Positions 1-11,362 of a DNA stretch of 64,000 nt are shown piece after piece. The position numbers and the translations under genes are program-made. Source of the stretch: Piscinibacter sp047600445 (lineage in GTDB: Bacteria; Pseudomonadota; Gammaproteobacteria; Burkholderiales; Burkholderiaceae_C); assembly GCF_047600445.1 (NCBI RefSeq), contig NZ_JASGKT010000002.1, positions 2,542,001 to 2,606,000 on the forward strand, in the 5' to 3' direction. The notes under the pieces were generated by a model. The model did not search any database. It had not been told where the DNA came from and was given only the letters and a program-made list of their open reading frames with translations. Within the stretch, counting starts at the first letter, position 1. Every line of letters starts with the position of its first letter.

Positions 1-495
1 GTCGAGCGTGGCCATGGCCTCCTCTTCGCTCAGGTGGCGCAGGAAGCACAGGATCAGCCTGGCGCTGACGCCCAGTTCCTGGTGCGCGCGCCGGCAGGCG
101 TGCTCCAGGCCCTGGATCACGGTGAGCAGCGGCACGCCGCGCTCGGTGTGGGTCTGCGGGTCGAAGAAGATCTCGGCGTGCAGCACCTTGTCGGCCGCGG
201 CGCGCTGCAGGTAGGCCCAGGCCATGTCGAAGAAGTCCTGCTCCTTCAGCAGCACGCTGGCGCCGGCGTAGTAGATGTCGAGGAAGCTCTGCAGGTCGGT
301 GAAGGCGTAGGCCGCGCGCAGCGCCTCCACGCTGGCGTAGGGCAGCGCCACGCCGTTGCGCTGCGCCAGCGCGAAGATCAGCTCGGGCTCGAGCGAGCCC
401 TCGATGTGCAGGTGCAGCTCGGCCTTGGGCATGCTGCGCAGCAGGGCCGGCAGCCGCTCGCGCGGGATCTTGTCGAAGGCGGTGAACGAACTCAT
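1..495 (-). CDS. Adenine deaminase, adenosine deaminase family (3' part missing)
   Basis: This protein hydrolytically deaminates a purine, most likely adenine to hypoxanthine, in the cytoplasm. Only the first 165 residues are present; the gene runs off the left edge. The zinc-binding HxH is seen at H28/H30 (AELHLHIEGSLEPE). The following segment (DLQSFLDIYYAG, then a DPQTHTERG-like stretch) resembles the adenine-deaminase branch of the family more than classical adenosine deaminases, as I remember it. The ATG at 493-495 overlaps the stop of the upstream Rieske gene as ATGA, so the two are translationally coupled. With guanine deaminase and xanthine dehydrogenase nearby, a role in purine-base breakdown is the natural reading. 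Adenine rather than adenosine as substrate is an inference. Confidence 0.85.
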   Translation of the reverse strand, partial: MSSFTAFDKIPRERLPALLRSMPKAELHLHIEGSLEPELIFALAQRNGVALPYASVEALRAAYAFTDLQSFLDIYYAGASVLLKEQDFFDMAWAYLQRAAADKVLHAEIFFDPQTHTERGVPLLTVIQGLEHACRRAHQELGVSARLILCFLRHLSEEEAMATLD

Positions 496-1460
496 GGCAG
501 GACTCCGAAGCTGATGTCGCGCTCGCGCAGGAAGCGCCGGTACGCCGCCGAGCTGCGGTCGGCGGCGCAGTGCACCTCGCCGCCGGCCAGCGGCAGGCGC
601 TTGGGCCGCTGCGATTCGAGCACCGGCTGGTCCTGCGTGAAGATGGTGTGCTGGAAGGCGCGGATCTGCTCGTCGCTCGAATCGAAGTCGGTCAGCGCCA
701 TGCGGAACCAGACGCGGCTGGCTTCTTCATCGACCGGGCAGACGAACAGCGCGATCTCGTCGCGGTAGCCGCCCTGCTGCTCGGGCAGCTTGGTCAGCAC
801 GGCGGTGTAGGGCGAGGTGAGTTCGTAGCGGTAGTCGACCCAGCTCCCCTCGCTGGACAGGCGGTTGCTCTGCGGCTGCCAGGCGCGGCAGCCGCTGGCG
901 ACGAAGCCGGTGGGCGTGGGCTCGACGCGGTAGTCGGCCAGCTCGACGTGCGCGCGGTCGCCCAGCCAGCCCTCGTGCACGAAGCCGAAGTGCGCCAGGT
1001 CGAGGAAGTTCTCGACGACGCGCGGCGCGCTCGCCGCCACGTCGTAGGGGCCGACGTTGAGCTTGCGCAGCCTGGCGTCGTGCTCGGCCTCGAAAGCCGG
1101 CAGGCACGGCGGCGCGCCGTCGGGCTGCAGCCACAGCAGGCCGTGCGCCTCCACGAGTGCCACGCGATGCAGCCCGTGCGAGGCCGGCGGCGTGAAGCCG
1201 GGCAACGCCGGGATCCGCGTACAGCGGCCCTCGCCGTCGAAGCGCCAGCCGTGGTAGGCGCACTCCAGCATGCCGTCGCAGACGCGCCCCAGCGACAGCC
1301 GCGCGCCGCGATGCGGGCAGCGATCCGGCGCGGCGCGCGGCGCGCCCGCTTCGTCGCGCCACAGCACCCAGTCTTCGCCGAGCAGGCGCACGGCCAGCGG
1401 CGCGCCGGCCAGCGCATCGGCATCGGCCACCGGGTGGGCGCATCCACGTTCGCAGTTCAT
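492..1460 (-). CDS. Rieske non-haem iron oxygenase, alpha subunit
   Basis: A 322-residue cytoplasmic oxygenase component. The Rieske [2Fe-2S] ligands are C48/H50 (CPHRG) and C67/H70 (CAYHGW). The mononuclear iron site shows the D-x2-H-x4-H pattern at D154, H157 and H162, and a likely third carboxylate ligand lies in the QDQPVLESQ segment near residue 280. Length and layout match single-subunit oxygenases of the vanillate-demethylase/phthalate class. No ferredoxin reductase partner is in the window. Its stop overlaps the adenine deaminase start (ATGA). That coupling suggests the substrate is a purine: candidates are hypoxanthine hydroxylation as in the Klebsiella HpxD system, or purine N-demethylation. 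The family is clear; the substrate is inference. Confidence 0.85.
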   Translation of the reverse strand: MNCERGCAHPVADADALAGAPLAVRLLGEDWVLWRDEAGAPRAAPDRCPHRGARLSLGRVCDGMLECAYHGWRFDGEGRCTRIPALPGFTPPASHGLHRVALVEAHGLLWLQPDGAPPCLPAFEAEHDARLRKLNVGPYDVAASAPRVVENFLDLAHFGFVHEGWLGDRAHVELADYRVEPTPTGFVASGCRAWQPQSNRLSSEGSWVDYRYELTSPYTAVLTKLPEQQGGYRDEIALFVCPVDEEASRVWFRMALTDFDSSDEQIRAFQHTIFTQDQPVLESQRPKRLPLAGGEVHCAADRSSAAYRRFLRERDISFGVLP

Positions 1461-1521
1461 GCCGCGAGACTAGCAAATCCCTCGCCGGGGTCGGCGCCCA
1501 CGAGGTGTGCACGGGACACGT

Positions 1522-1563
1522 TTTCCACCATTTGCGCGCCGATTTGCGCGTGACTGGTGGAAA
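1522..1563. promoter_or_regulatory. Palindromic operator candidate with nested direct repeats
   Basis: Perfect 9-base inverted repeats TTTCCACCA (1522-1530) and TGGTGGAAA (1555-1563) enclose two copies of TTTGCGCG (1531-1538 and 1543-1550). The element lies between the divergent Rieske gene (start 1460) and nucleotidyltransferase gene (start 1584). It overlaps a possible promoter for the latter: -35 TTGCGC at 1544-1549 and -10 TTTAAA at 1567-1572 with a 17-base spacer. A repressor site or an RNA stem are both possible. Confidence 0.5.
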
Positions 1564-1583
1564 TCTTTTAAACTCAAATACTT

Positions 1584-2633
1584 ATGTCGTACAAGCGTAG
1601 CGACTTCGTGCCGTTCTCGGCCGACTCCGGGCGTGTGGGAGCCAATCTGGAGGCGGCCTACGAGCAATGGCTGGACGCACAGCAGCAGCTCGCCACGCTG
1701 CCGGTTTCGATGTACTGGCAACGCAAGGCCAGCGGCGACTACCTCGCCGTCAAGCAGCGCTCGTCGGACCCGGGCACCACGCTGGGCCCGCGTTCCGACG
1801 CCACCGAAGCCCGCTTCGCCGAATTCACGCAGCGCAAGGCCGAACTCAAGCAGCGCATCGCCGACGCCGACGCCCTCATCGGCGACCGCGCGGCCCAGTA
1901 CCGGGCGCTGCGGCTGCCGCCCATCCCCGACCGGCAGGCCGAGATCCTGCGCGCCCTCGATGTCGCCGAGTTGCTGCGCAACGACCTGCTGGTGGTCGGC
2001 ACCAATGCCTTCATCGCCTACTCGCTGCTGTGCAATGCGCGCTTCCCGGCCGGTGTGGAGGAGACCGAAGACTTCGACCTCGCCTGGTGCCGCGGCTCCG
2101 CGGTGTCGCTGGCGCGCACGAACGCGGGCGCGCCGCAACGCAGCTCGCTGATGTCCGTGCTGCAAGGGGTGGACCCGACGTTCCGGCTGAACCGGAAGAA
2201 GCCCTACCAGGCCGTCAACGCGAACCACTACGAAGTCGAGCTGCTGATGGCGCCCAGCCTCGCGCCGCTGCCCAAAGGCGAGGCGTTCGAGCCGATGGTG
2301 TCTCTGACCGAGCAGGAATGGCTGCTCGAGGGGCGCCCGCTATCCGTCGTCGTCGCGACGCTGCGCCAGCGCGCCTGCCCGCTGTACGTGCCCGACCCGC
2401 GCTGGATGGCGCTGCACAAGCTCTGGCTGGCCGGCAAGCCCGAGCGCAACGCGCTGAAGAAGCCCAAGGACCGGCGCCAGGGCGAGGTGCTGCTGAGCGC
2501 ATGCCGCTACTTCCTGGCCGACACCTATCCGCTGGACATCGACTTCGTGCTCGAACTGCCGGCCGAGCTGCGCGACCTGTTCGACGCCTGGGCGCGGGCC
2601 GGCGGATTCGATCCCACCCGCCCGACGGCCTGA
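1584..2633 (+). CDS. Nucleotidyltransferase-fold protein, GSU2403-like
   Basis: A 349-residue soluble protein. The centre shows a nucleotidyltransferase signature: GTNAF at 139-143 followed by TEDFDLAW at 161-168, giving the DxD metal pair D163/D165. The N-terminal third (YWQRK..GDYL) is a separate part, and the C-terminal half is basic. This layout fits what I recall of the GSU2403 nucleotidyltransferase family; the nucleotide used and the acceptor are unknown. It stands alone between two minus-strand purine operons and shares no obvious pathway with them. The ATG follows an AT-rich stretch with no clear Shine-Dalgarno, and the possible -10 is only 11 bases upstream, so the message may be almost leaderless. 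A stress or defence role is possible but unsupported. Confidence 0.6.
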   Translation: MSYKRSDFVPFSADSGRVGANLEAAYEQWLDAQQQLATLPVSMYWQRKASGDYLAVKQRSSDPGTTLGPRSDATEARFAEFTQRKAELKQRIADADALIGDRAAQYRALRLPPIPDRQAEILRALDVAELLRNDLLVVGTNAFIAYSLLCNARFPAGVEETEDFDLAWCRGSAVSLARTNAGAPQRSSLMSVLQGVDPTFRLNRKKPYQAVNANHYEVELLMAPSLAPLPKGEAFEPMVSLTEQEWLLEGRPLSVVVATLRQRACPLYVPDPRWMALHKLWLAGKPERNALKKPKDRRQGEVLLSACRYFLADTYPLDIDFVLELPAELRDLFDAWARAGGFDPTRPTA

Positions 2634-2637
2634 AACG

Positions 2638-2662
2638 AAAAAGGCCGCCCGCAGGCGGCCTT
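2638..2662 (-). terminator. Rho-independent terminator of the purine-import operon
   Basis: Stem AAGGCCGCC (2641-2649) / GGCGGCCTT (2654-2662) with a 4-base loop. Read on the minus strand the hairpin is followed by five T residues (complement of 2638-2642), so it terminates the ABC importer operon. On the plus strand it could also weakly stop the nucleotidyltransferase transcript. Confidence 0.85.
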
Positions 2663-2691
2663 CTCGCGTTCGGCGTCAGGCGCCGTTCACG

Positions 2692-3855
<1,164 letters not shown>

Positions 3856-3910
3856 GTCGTCTCCAGGTTGAGAGATGCGAGGGAGCTTGAAGCGGGGCAT
3901 TATGCGTTCG

Positions 3911-4831
3911 TCACGAACCGGGGAAGAACGGCTTGCCGATCGACGCCGGCATGTTCACCTTGATGAAGTTCGCGTTGCGCGAGATCAGCACCAGCACCAC
4001 GATGGTGGCCACGTAGGGCAGCATGGTGAGGAACTGGCTCGAGATCTGCACGCCTTCTCCTTGCAGGTGGAACTGCAGCATCGTGACGCCGCCGAACAGG
4101 TAGGCACCGAGCAAGACACGTGCCGGTCGCCAGGTGGCGAAGGTGGTGAGCGCCAGCGCGATCCAGCCCTTGCCGGCGACCATGCCTTCCACCCACAGCG
4201 GCGTGTAGACCACCGACAGGTAGGCGCCCGCGACGCCGCACAGCGCGCCGCCGGTCATCACCGCCGCGAGCCGGATGCGCCGCACGGGGTAGCCGAGCGC
4301 GTGCGCCGACTCGGGCGACTCGCCCACCGCGCGCAGCACCAGCCCGGCGCGCGAGCGGTACAGGAACCAGGCGATGGCGATGGTCAGCAGCACCACGAGG
4401 TAGACCATCGGGTGCTGCCTGAACATCGCCGGCCCGAGGAAGGGGATGTCGGCCAGGCCGGGGATCTCGAAGTGCGCGCGCTCGGAGAGCTTTTCCTGCG
4501 TGTAGGTGATGCCGGCGAAGGCCGAGAAGCCGGCGCCGAACAGGCTCAGCGCGAGCCCGGTGGCGTACTGGTTGGTGTTGAGCCAGATCACCAGCACGCC
4601 GAAGGCCGCGGCGAGCAGCGCGCCGGCGGCCGCGCCGGCGCCGAAGGCCAGCCAGTCGTTGCCGGTGTGCACCGCGGTGGCGAAGCCGGCGATGGCCGCC
4701 ACCAGCATCATGCCCTCGGCGCCGAGGTTGACGATGCCGGCGCGCTCGTTGATCAGCAGGCCGAGCGCCGCGATGGCCAGCACGGTGCCGGCGTTGAAGG
4801 TGGCGGCGAGCAGGAGGGCGAACGCTTCCAT
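3911..4831 (-). CDS. ABC transporter permease (nucleoside/purine importer)
   Basis: A 306-residue polytopic inner-membrane protein of the branched-chain-amino-acid/ribose permease superfamily, the branch that works with BMP receptors. It contains the typical LLINERAGIVNLGAEGMML segment near the N-terminus and several hydrophobic helices. It starts one base after the stop of the first permease and pairs with it to form the membrane channel. Glycine- and alanine-rich helices and a short charged EPG-type loop between helices fit the importer class. Confidence 0.88.
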   Translation of the reverse strand: MEAFALLLAATFNAGTVLAIAALGLLINERAGIVNLGAEGMMLVAAIAGFATAVHTGNDWLAFGAGAAAGALLAAAFGVLVIWLNTNQYATGLALSLFGAGFSAFAGITYTQEKLSERAHFEIPGLADIPFLGPAMFRQHPMVYLVVLLTIAIAWFLYRSRAGLVLRAVGESPESAHALGYPVRRIRLAAVMTGGALCGVAGAYLSVVYTPLWVEGMVAGKGWIALALTTFATWRPARVLLGAYLFGGVTMLQFHLQGEGVQISSQFLTMLPYVATIVVLVLISRNANFIKVNMPASIGKPFFPGS

Positions 4832-4832
4832 C

Positions 4833-5937
4833 TCAGGCCTCTTTCGTCTGCGTGGTTTGCGCGGCGGACGCCGCCGCCTTGGGCGCCGGCACCTGCGCCG
4901 GCTTCCAGCGCACGCGGTAGTGGATCAGCGTGTCGCAGGCCAGCAGCGTGAACAGCAGCAGGCCCTGGAACACGCCGGTGAGCGACTTGGGCAGCCCGAG
5001 GCGCGACTGCGCCAGCTCGCCGCCGATGTAGAACATGCTCATCAGGATGGCCGCGAAGATCGCGCCCACCGGGTGCAGCCGGCCGACGAAGGCGACGATG
5101 ATGGCCGCGAAGCCGTAGCCCGCCGGCACGTGCGGCGTCAGTTGCGCGAGCGGCCCGGCCACTTCCAGCGCGCCGGCCAGGCCGGCCATGCCGCCGGACA
5201 GCAGCAGCGCCATCCACAGGGCACGGCGCGACGAGAAGCCGGCGTAGCGCGCCGCCGCCGGCGCGAGGCCGCCCACCTGCAACTGGAAGCCGGCGTAGGT
5301 GCGGAACAGCAGCACCCAGAAGCCCAGCACCGCCGCCAGCGCGATCAGCACGCCGATGTTGACGCGAAAGCCGTCCACCAGCCGCGGCACCTGCGTGCTC
5401 TTCAGGAAGGTGATGGTCTGCGGGAAGTTGTAGCCGGCCGGGTCTTTCCAGGGCCCGTAGACGAGGTAGCCCAGCACCATGTCGGCGATGTAGACCATCA
5501 TCAGGCTGACCAGGATCTCGCTGGCGTTGAAGCGGTCGCGCAGCAGCGCGACGATGCCGGCCCACACCATGCCGCCGAGCACGCCGGCGGCCAGCACCGC
5601 GACCACGAACCAGCGTCCGGTCTCGGGCGTGGCCTGCATCGCCATGCCGCCGGCGAAGATCGCGCCGACGACGAACTGCCCCTCGGCGCCGATGTTCCAG
5701 ACGTTGGAGCGGAAGCACACCGCCAGCCCGAGCGCGATCAGCAGCAGCGGCGTGGCCTTCATCGCCAGCTCGGACAGCGCGTAGGCGCTCTTCACCGGCT
5801 CGACGAAAAAGACCTGCAGGCCGCGCAGCGGATCCTTGCCGAGCGCGAGGAACAGCAGCGTGCCGATCACCACGGTGATCGCCAGCGCCAGCAGCGGCGA
5901 GGCGATCGACATGAACCGCGACGCCTCGGGGCGCGCT

Positions 5938-5951
<14 letters not shown>
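4833..5951 (-). CDS. ABC transporter permease (nucleoside/purine importer)
   Basis: First membrane subunit of the importer, 372 residues from the ATG at 5949-5951. That start has an excellent AGGAGG about nine bases upstream, so the in-frame extension to 5996 is rejected. Hydrophobic helices alternate with short loops; the NVWNIGAEGQFVVGAIFAGG segment is characteristic of the family. The start lies 14 bases inside the end of the ATPase gene, indicating coupled translation. The C-terminus is a short Ala/Lys-rich cytoplasmic tail. Confidence 0.88.
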
Positions 5952-7470
<1,519 letters not shown>

Positions 7471-7489
7471 GCTCGTCTCCTGTCGTCGT

Positions 7490-8779
7490 TCAGCGGCTGT
7501 GTCTTCGCACGCCGTCTATATAGGTGGCGGCGAGGCAGCGCTCGTCGCCGAGCGTCAACCATGCGAACACCTTCTCATGCAAGCCGCGCGCCACCTCCAT
7601 GCGGCGCGCGCCCACCGGGCCGGCGGCCCAGTCCCACACGCACAGGTCGGCCGCCAGGCCGGCTTGCAGCGAGCCGATCTCGTGGTCGAGCGAGAGCGCA
7701 TGCGCGGCGCCGCGCGTGGCGGCGTGCAGCGCCTTCCAGGCGGTGAGCCGCTGCCCGGCCATCGCCTGCACCTTGTAGGCGTCGGCCAGCGTGCGCAACA
7801 TCGACAGGCTGGTGCCGCCGCCCACGTCGCTGGCCACGCTGACCGCCACGCCGGCCGCCTCGGCGGCGCGCCAGTCGAACAGGCCGCTGCCGAGGAACAG
7901 GTTGGACGAGGGGCTGTGCGCCACCTGCGCGCCGGCCTCGCGCAGCGCGGCGCGGTCGGCGTCGTCCAGCCAGATGCCGTGCGCGAACACGCTGCGCCGG
8001 TGCAGCAGCCCGGCGCGCGCGTAGACGTCGAGGTAGCTGCGCGCCTCGGGGAACAGCTCGCGCACCCAGCGCACCTCGTCGAGGTTCTCGGCCACGTGGG
8101 TCTGCATGTACAGCGTCGGGTCCTCGGCGCACAGCCGGCCGGCCATCGCGAGCTGCCCGGGCGTGCTGGTCGGCGCGAAGCGCACCGTCACCGCGTAGGC
8201 CAGGCGGGCGCGGCCGTGCCAGCGCGCGATCAGCTCGCGGCAGTCGGCCTCGGCCTGGCGCACGTCGTCGCGCAGGCCGTCGGGCGCGTGGCGGTCCATC
8301 AGCACCTTGCCGGCGACCAGCCGCATGCCGCGCTCGGCGCCGGCGGCGAACAGCGCCTCGGCCGAGACCTTGTGCACCGTCGGGAACACCACCGCCGCCG
8401 TGGTGCCGTGCGCCAGCAGCGCGTCGAGGAACAGCGCCGCGCCCTCGGCCGCCACCGCCGCGTCGGCATATCGCCGCTCGGCCGGGAAGGTGTAGGTGTC
8501 CAGCCAGTCGAGCAGCGCGGTGCCGTAGCTGCCGATCACGTCGAGCTGCGGGCTGTGCACGTGGGTGTCTATGAAGCCGGGCAGGATCAGCCGGCCGGCA
8601 TGGTCGTCGCGCGGCCAGTCGGGGCCGGGCGGCTCGGCCTGCACCGCGGCGATGCGGCCATCCTCGACCAGCAGCCAGTGGCCGGGGCGCCAGCGCACCG
8701 CGGCGGATTCGGTCTCGCCCCAGGCCGGCTCGGCGCTGAAGTCGAGCAGGTCGCCGTGGATCGCGATGCGATTCGTCAT
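7490..8779 (-). CDS. guaD: Guanine deaminase
   Basis: Cytoplasmic amidohydrolase converting guanine to xanthine, the substrate of the xanthine dehydrogenase encoded divergently. The 429-residue length is normal. The metal-binding HxH is seen in PGFIDTHVHSPQLDVIGS, followed by TYTFPAE; a second ligand region is QTHVAENLDE, then SVFAHGIWL, and the aspartate lies in VASDVGGG. These are the family hallmarks. The ATG at 8777-8779 overlaps the stop of the LysR gene (ATGA), and the ABC ATPase follows after 19 bases. Regulator, enzyme and importer therefore form one transcription unit. Confidence 0.93.
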   Translation of the reverse strand: MTNRIAIHGDLLDFSAEPAWGETESAAVRWRPGHWLLVEDGRIAAVQAEPPGPDWPRDDHAGRLILPGFIDTHVHSPQLDVIGSYGTALLDWLDTYTFPAERRYADAAVAAEGAALFLDALLAHGTTAAVVFPTVHKVSAEALFAAGAERGMRLVAGKVLMDRHAPDGLRDDVRQAEADCRELIARWHGRARLAYAVTVRFAPTSTPGQLAMAGRLCAEDPTLYMQTHVAENLDEVRWVRELFPEARSYLDVYARAGLLHRRSVFAHGIWLDDADRAALREAGAQVAHSPSSNLFLGSGLFDWRAAEAAGVAVSVASDVGGGTSLSMLRTLADAYKVQAMAGQRLTAWKALHAATRGAAHALSLDHEIGSLQAGLAADLCVWDWAAGPVGARRMEVARGLHEKVFAWLTLGDERCLAATYIDGVRRHSR

Positions 8780-9747
8780 GGGCGCCGCTCCGGCAGCGCG
8801 GGCGCCGCGAGCTGGCGCGCCACCTCGCGCACCTGCTCGCGCAGCCAGCGGTTGGCGGCCGAAGCATGCGTCAGCTCGTGCCAGAGCTGGTAGTAGGTCA
8901 GCGGCGGAAAGGCGACCGGGCAGCGCAGGATGCGCACCGGCAGCGTGTTCGCGTAGCGCGAGCAGAACAGCCGCCCGGTCGTCAGCACCAGCGCGCTGCG
9001 CGCCACCATCATCGGGATCAGGCTGAAGTGCGCGCTCTTGACGCTCACGTCGCGGCTCAGGCCGAGCGAGGCGAGGTGCTCGTCGATCACGCCCGGCGTG
9101 TTGCCGTGCAGCGGCGTCGGCGCGACGTGGCGGCACTCGAGGTAGCGCTCGGCCGTCCAGGCGCGTGCGCTCAGGCGCGCCGCCGGATGGTCTTCGGCGA
9201 CCAGGCAGACGATCTCGTCGGACATCAGCCGGCCCAGGTGCAGCTCGCCCGGCGGCTCGAGCCAGTTGCCGATCACCAGGTCGACCTGGCCTTGCGCCAG
9301 GCTGCGCCGGTAGTCGAAGGCGCCCGACAGCGGCAGCAGCTCCAGGCGGGCGCGCGGCGCCGCGCGCTGCAGGTGCGCCGCCAGCTCGGGCAGGAACAGC
9401 GGGTCGAGGTAGTCGCTGGCGGCGATGCGGAAGGTCAGCGCCGCCTCGGCCGGCTCGAAGCCGCGCGCGCGGTTGCGCGGGCTGAACAGGCGGTCGGCGT
9501 CCTGCAGCAGCCGGCTGGCCGGGTCCAGCAATTGCAAGGCGGTTTCGGTGGGCGTCATGACGTTGCCCGCGCGCACCAGCAGCGGGTCGCCGGTGAGCGC
9601 GCGCAGCCGCTTGAGCTGCGCGCTGACCGCCGGCTGCGTGCTGGCCAGGCGCATCGCGGCACGGGAGACGCTGCGTTCGGTGATCAAGGTCTGCAACACC
9701 CGGATGAGATGAAGTTCGATCTTGTCGAAATCGGCGCGCCGCGTCAT
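8776..9747 (-). CDS. LysR-family regulator of purine catabolism
   Basis: A 323-residue transcription factor with an N-terminal winged helix-turn-helix (residues about 8-65; SVSRAAMRLASTQPAVSAQLKRL) and a C-terminal effector domain. Start at the ATG 9745-9747; no strong Shine-Dalgarno is visible, so a nearby alternative is possible. It is the first gene of the guaD/importer operon and is divergent from xdhA with 105 bases between them, the classic LysR layout for control of both sides. The effector is probably a purine-pathway intermediate; this is inferred from position only. Confidence 0.85.
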   Translation of the reverse strand: MTRRADFDKIELHLIRVLQTLITERSVSRAAMRLASTQPAVSAQLKRLRALTGDPLLVRAGNVMTPTETALQLLDPASRLLQDADRLFSPRNRARGFEPAEAALTFRIAASDYLDPLFLPELAAHLQRAAPRARLELLPLSGAFDYRRSLAQGQVDLVIGNWLEPPGELHLGRLMSDEIVCLVAEDHPAARLSARAWTAERYLECRHVAPTPLHGNTPGVIDEHLASLGLSRDVSVKSAHFSLIPMMVARSALVLTTGRLFCSRYANTLPVRILRCPVAFPPLTYYQLWHELTHASAANRWLREQVREVARQLAAPALPERRP

Positions 9748-9852
9748 ATGGCTGCAATGATAGGCGCCATCAGGCGTTCCGTATCCCCAAGGCATCGAAA
9801 CGGCGTACCTTCGCGCTGAGATTTCCACCGCCCCCACCCGCTTGCACGAGAC
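9748..9852. promoter_or_regulatory. Divergent LysR/xdhA control region
   Basis: The 105 bases separate the LysR start from the xdhA start and must hold both promoters. A weak symmetric feature, TGAT-N7-ATCA, lies at about 9758-9772 around GGCGCC, and ATGGC/GCCAT arms flank the same area. No convincing -35/-10 pair or riboswitch fold was found. Confidence 0.3.
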
Positions 9853-11361
<1,509 letters not shown>

Positions 11362-11362
11362 G

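Noticed and set aside
9748..9852. Purine or xanthine riboswitch before xdhA
   Set aside because: The leader is too short and no matching conserved core was found.
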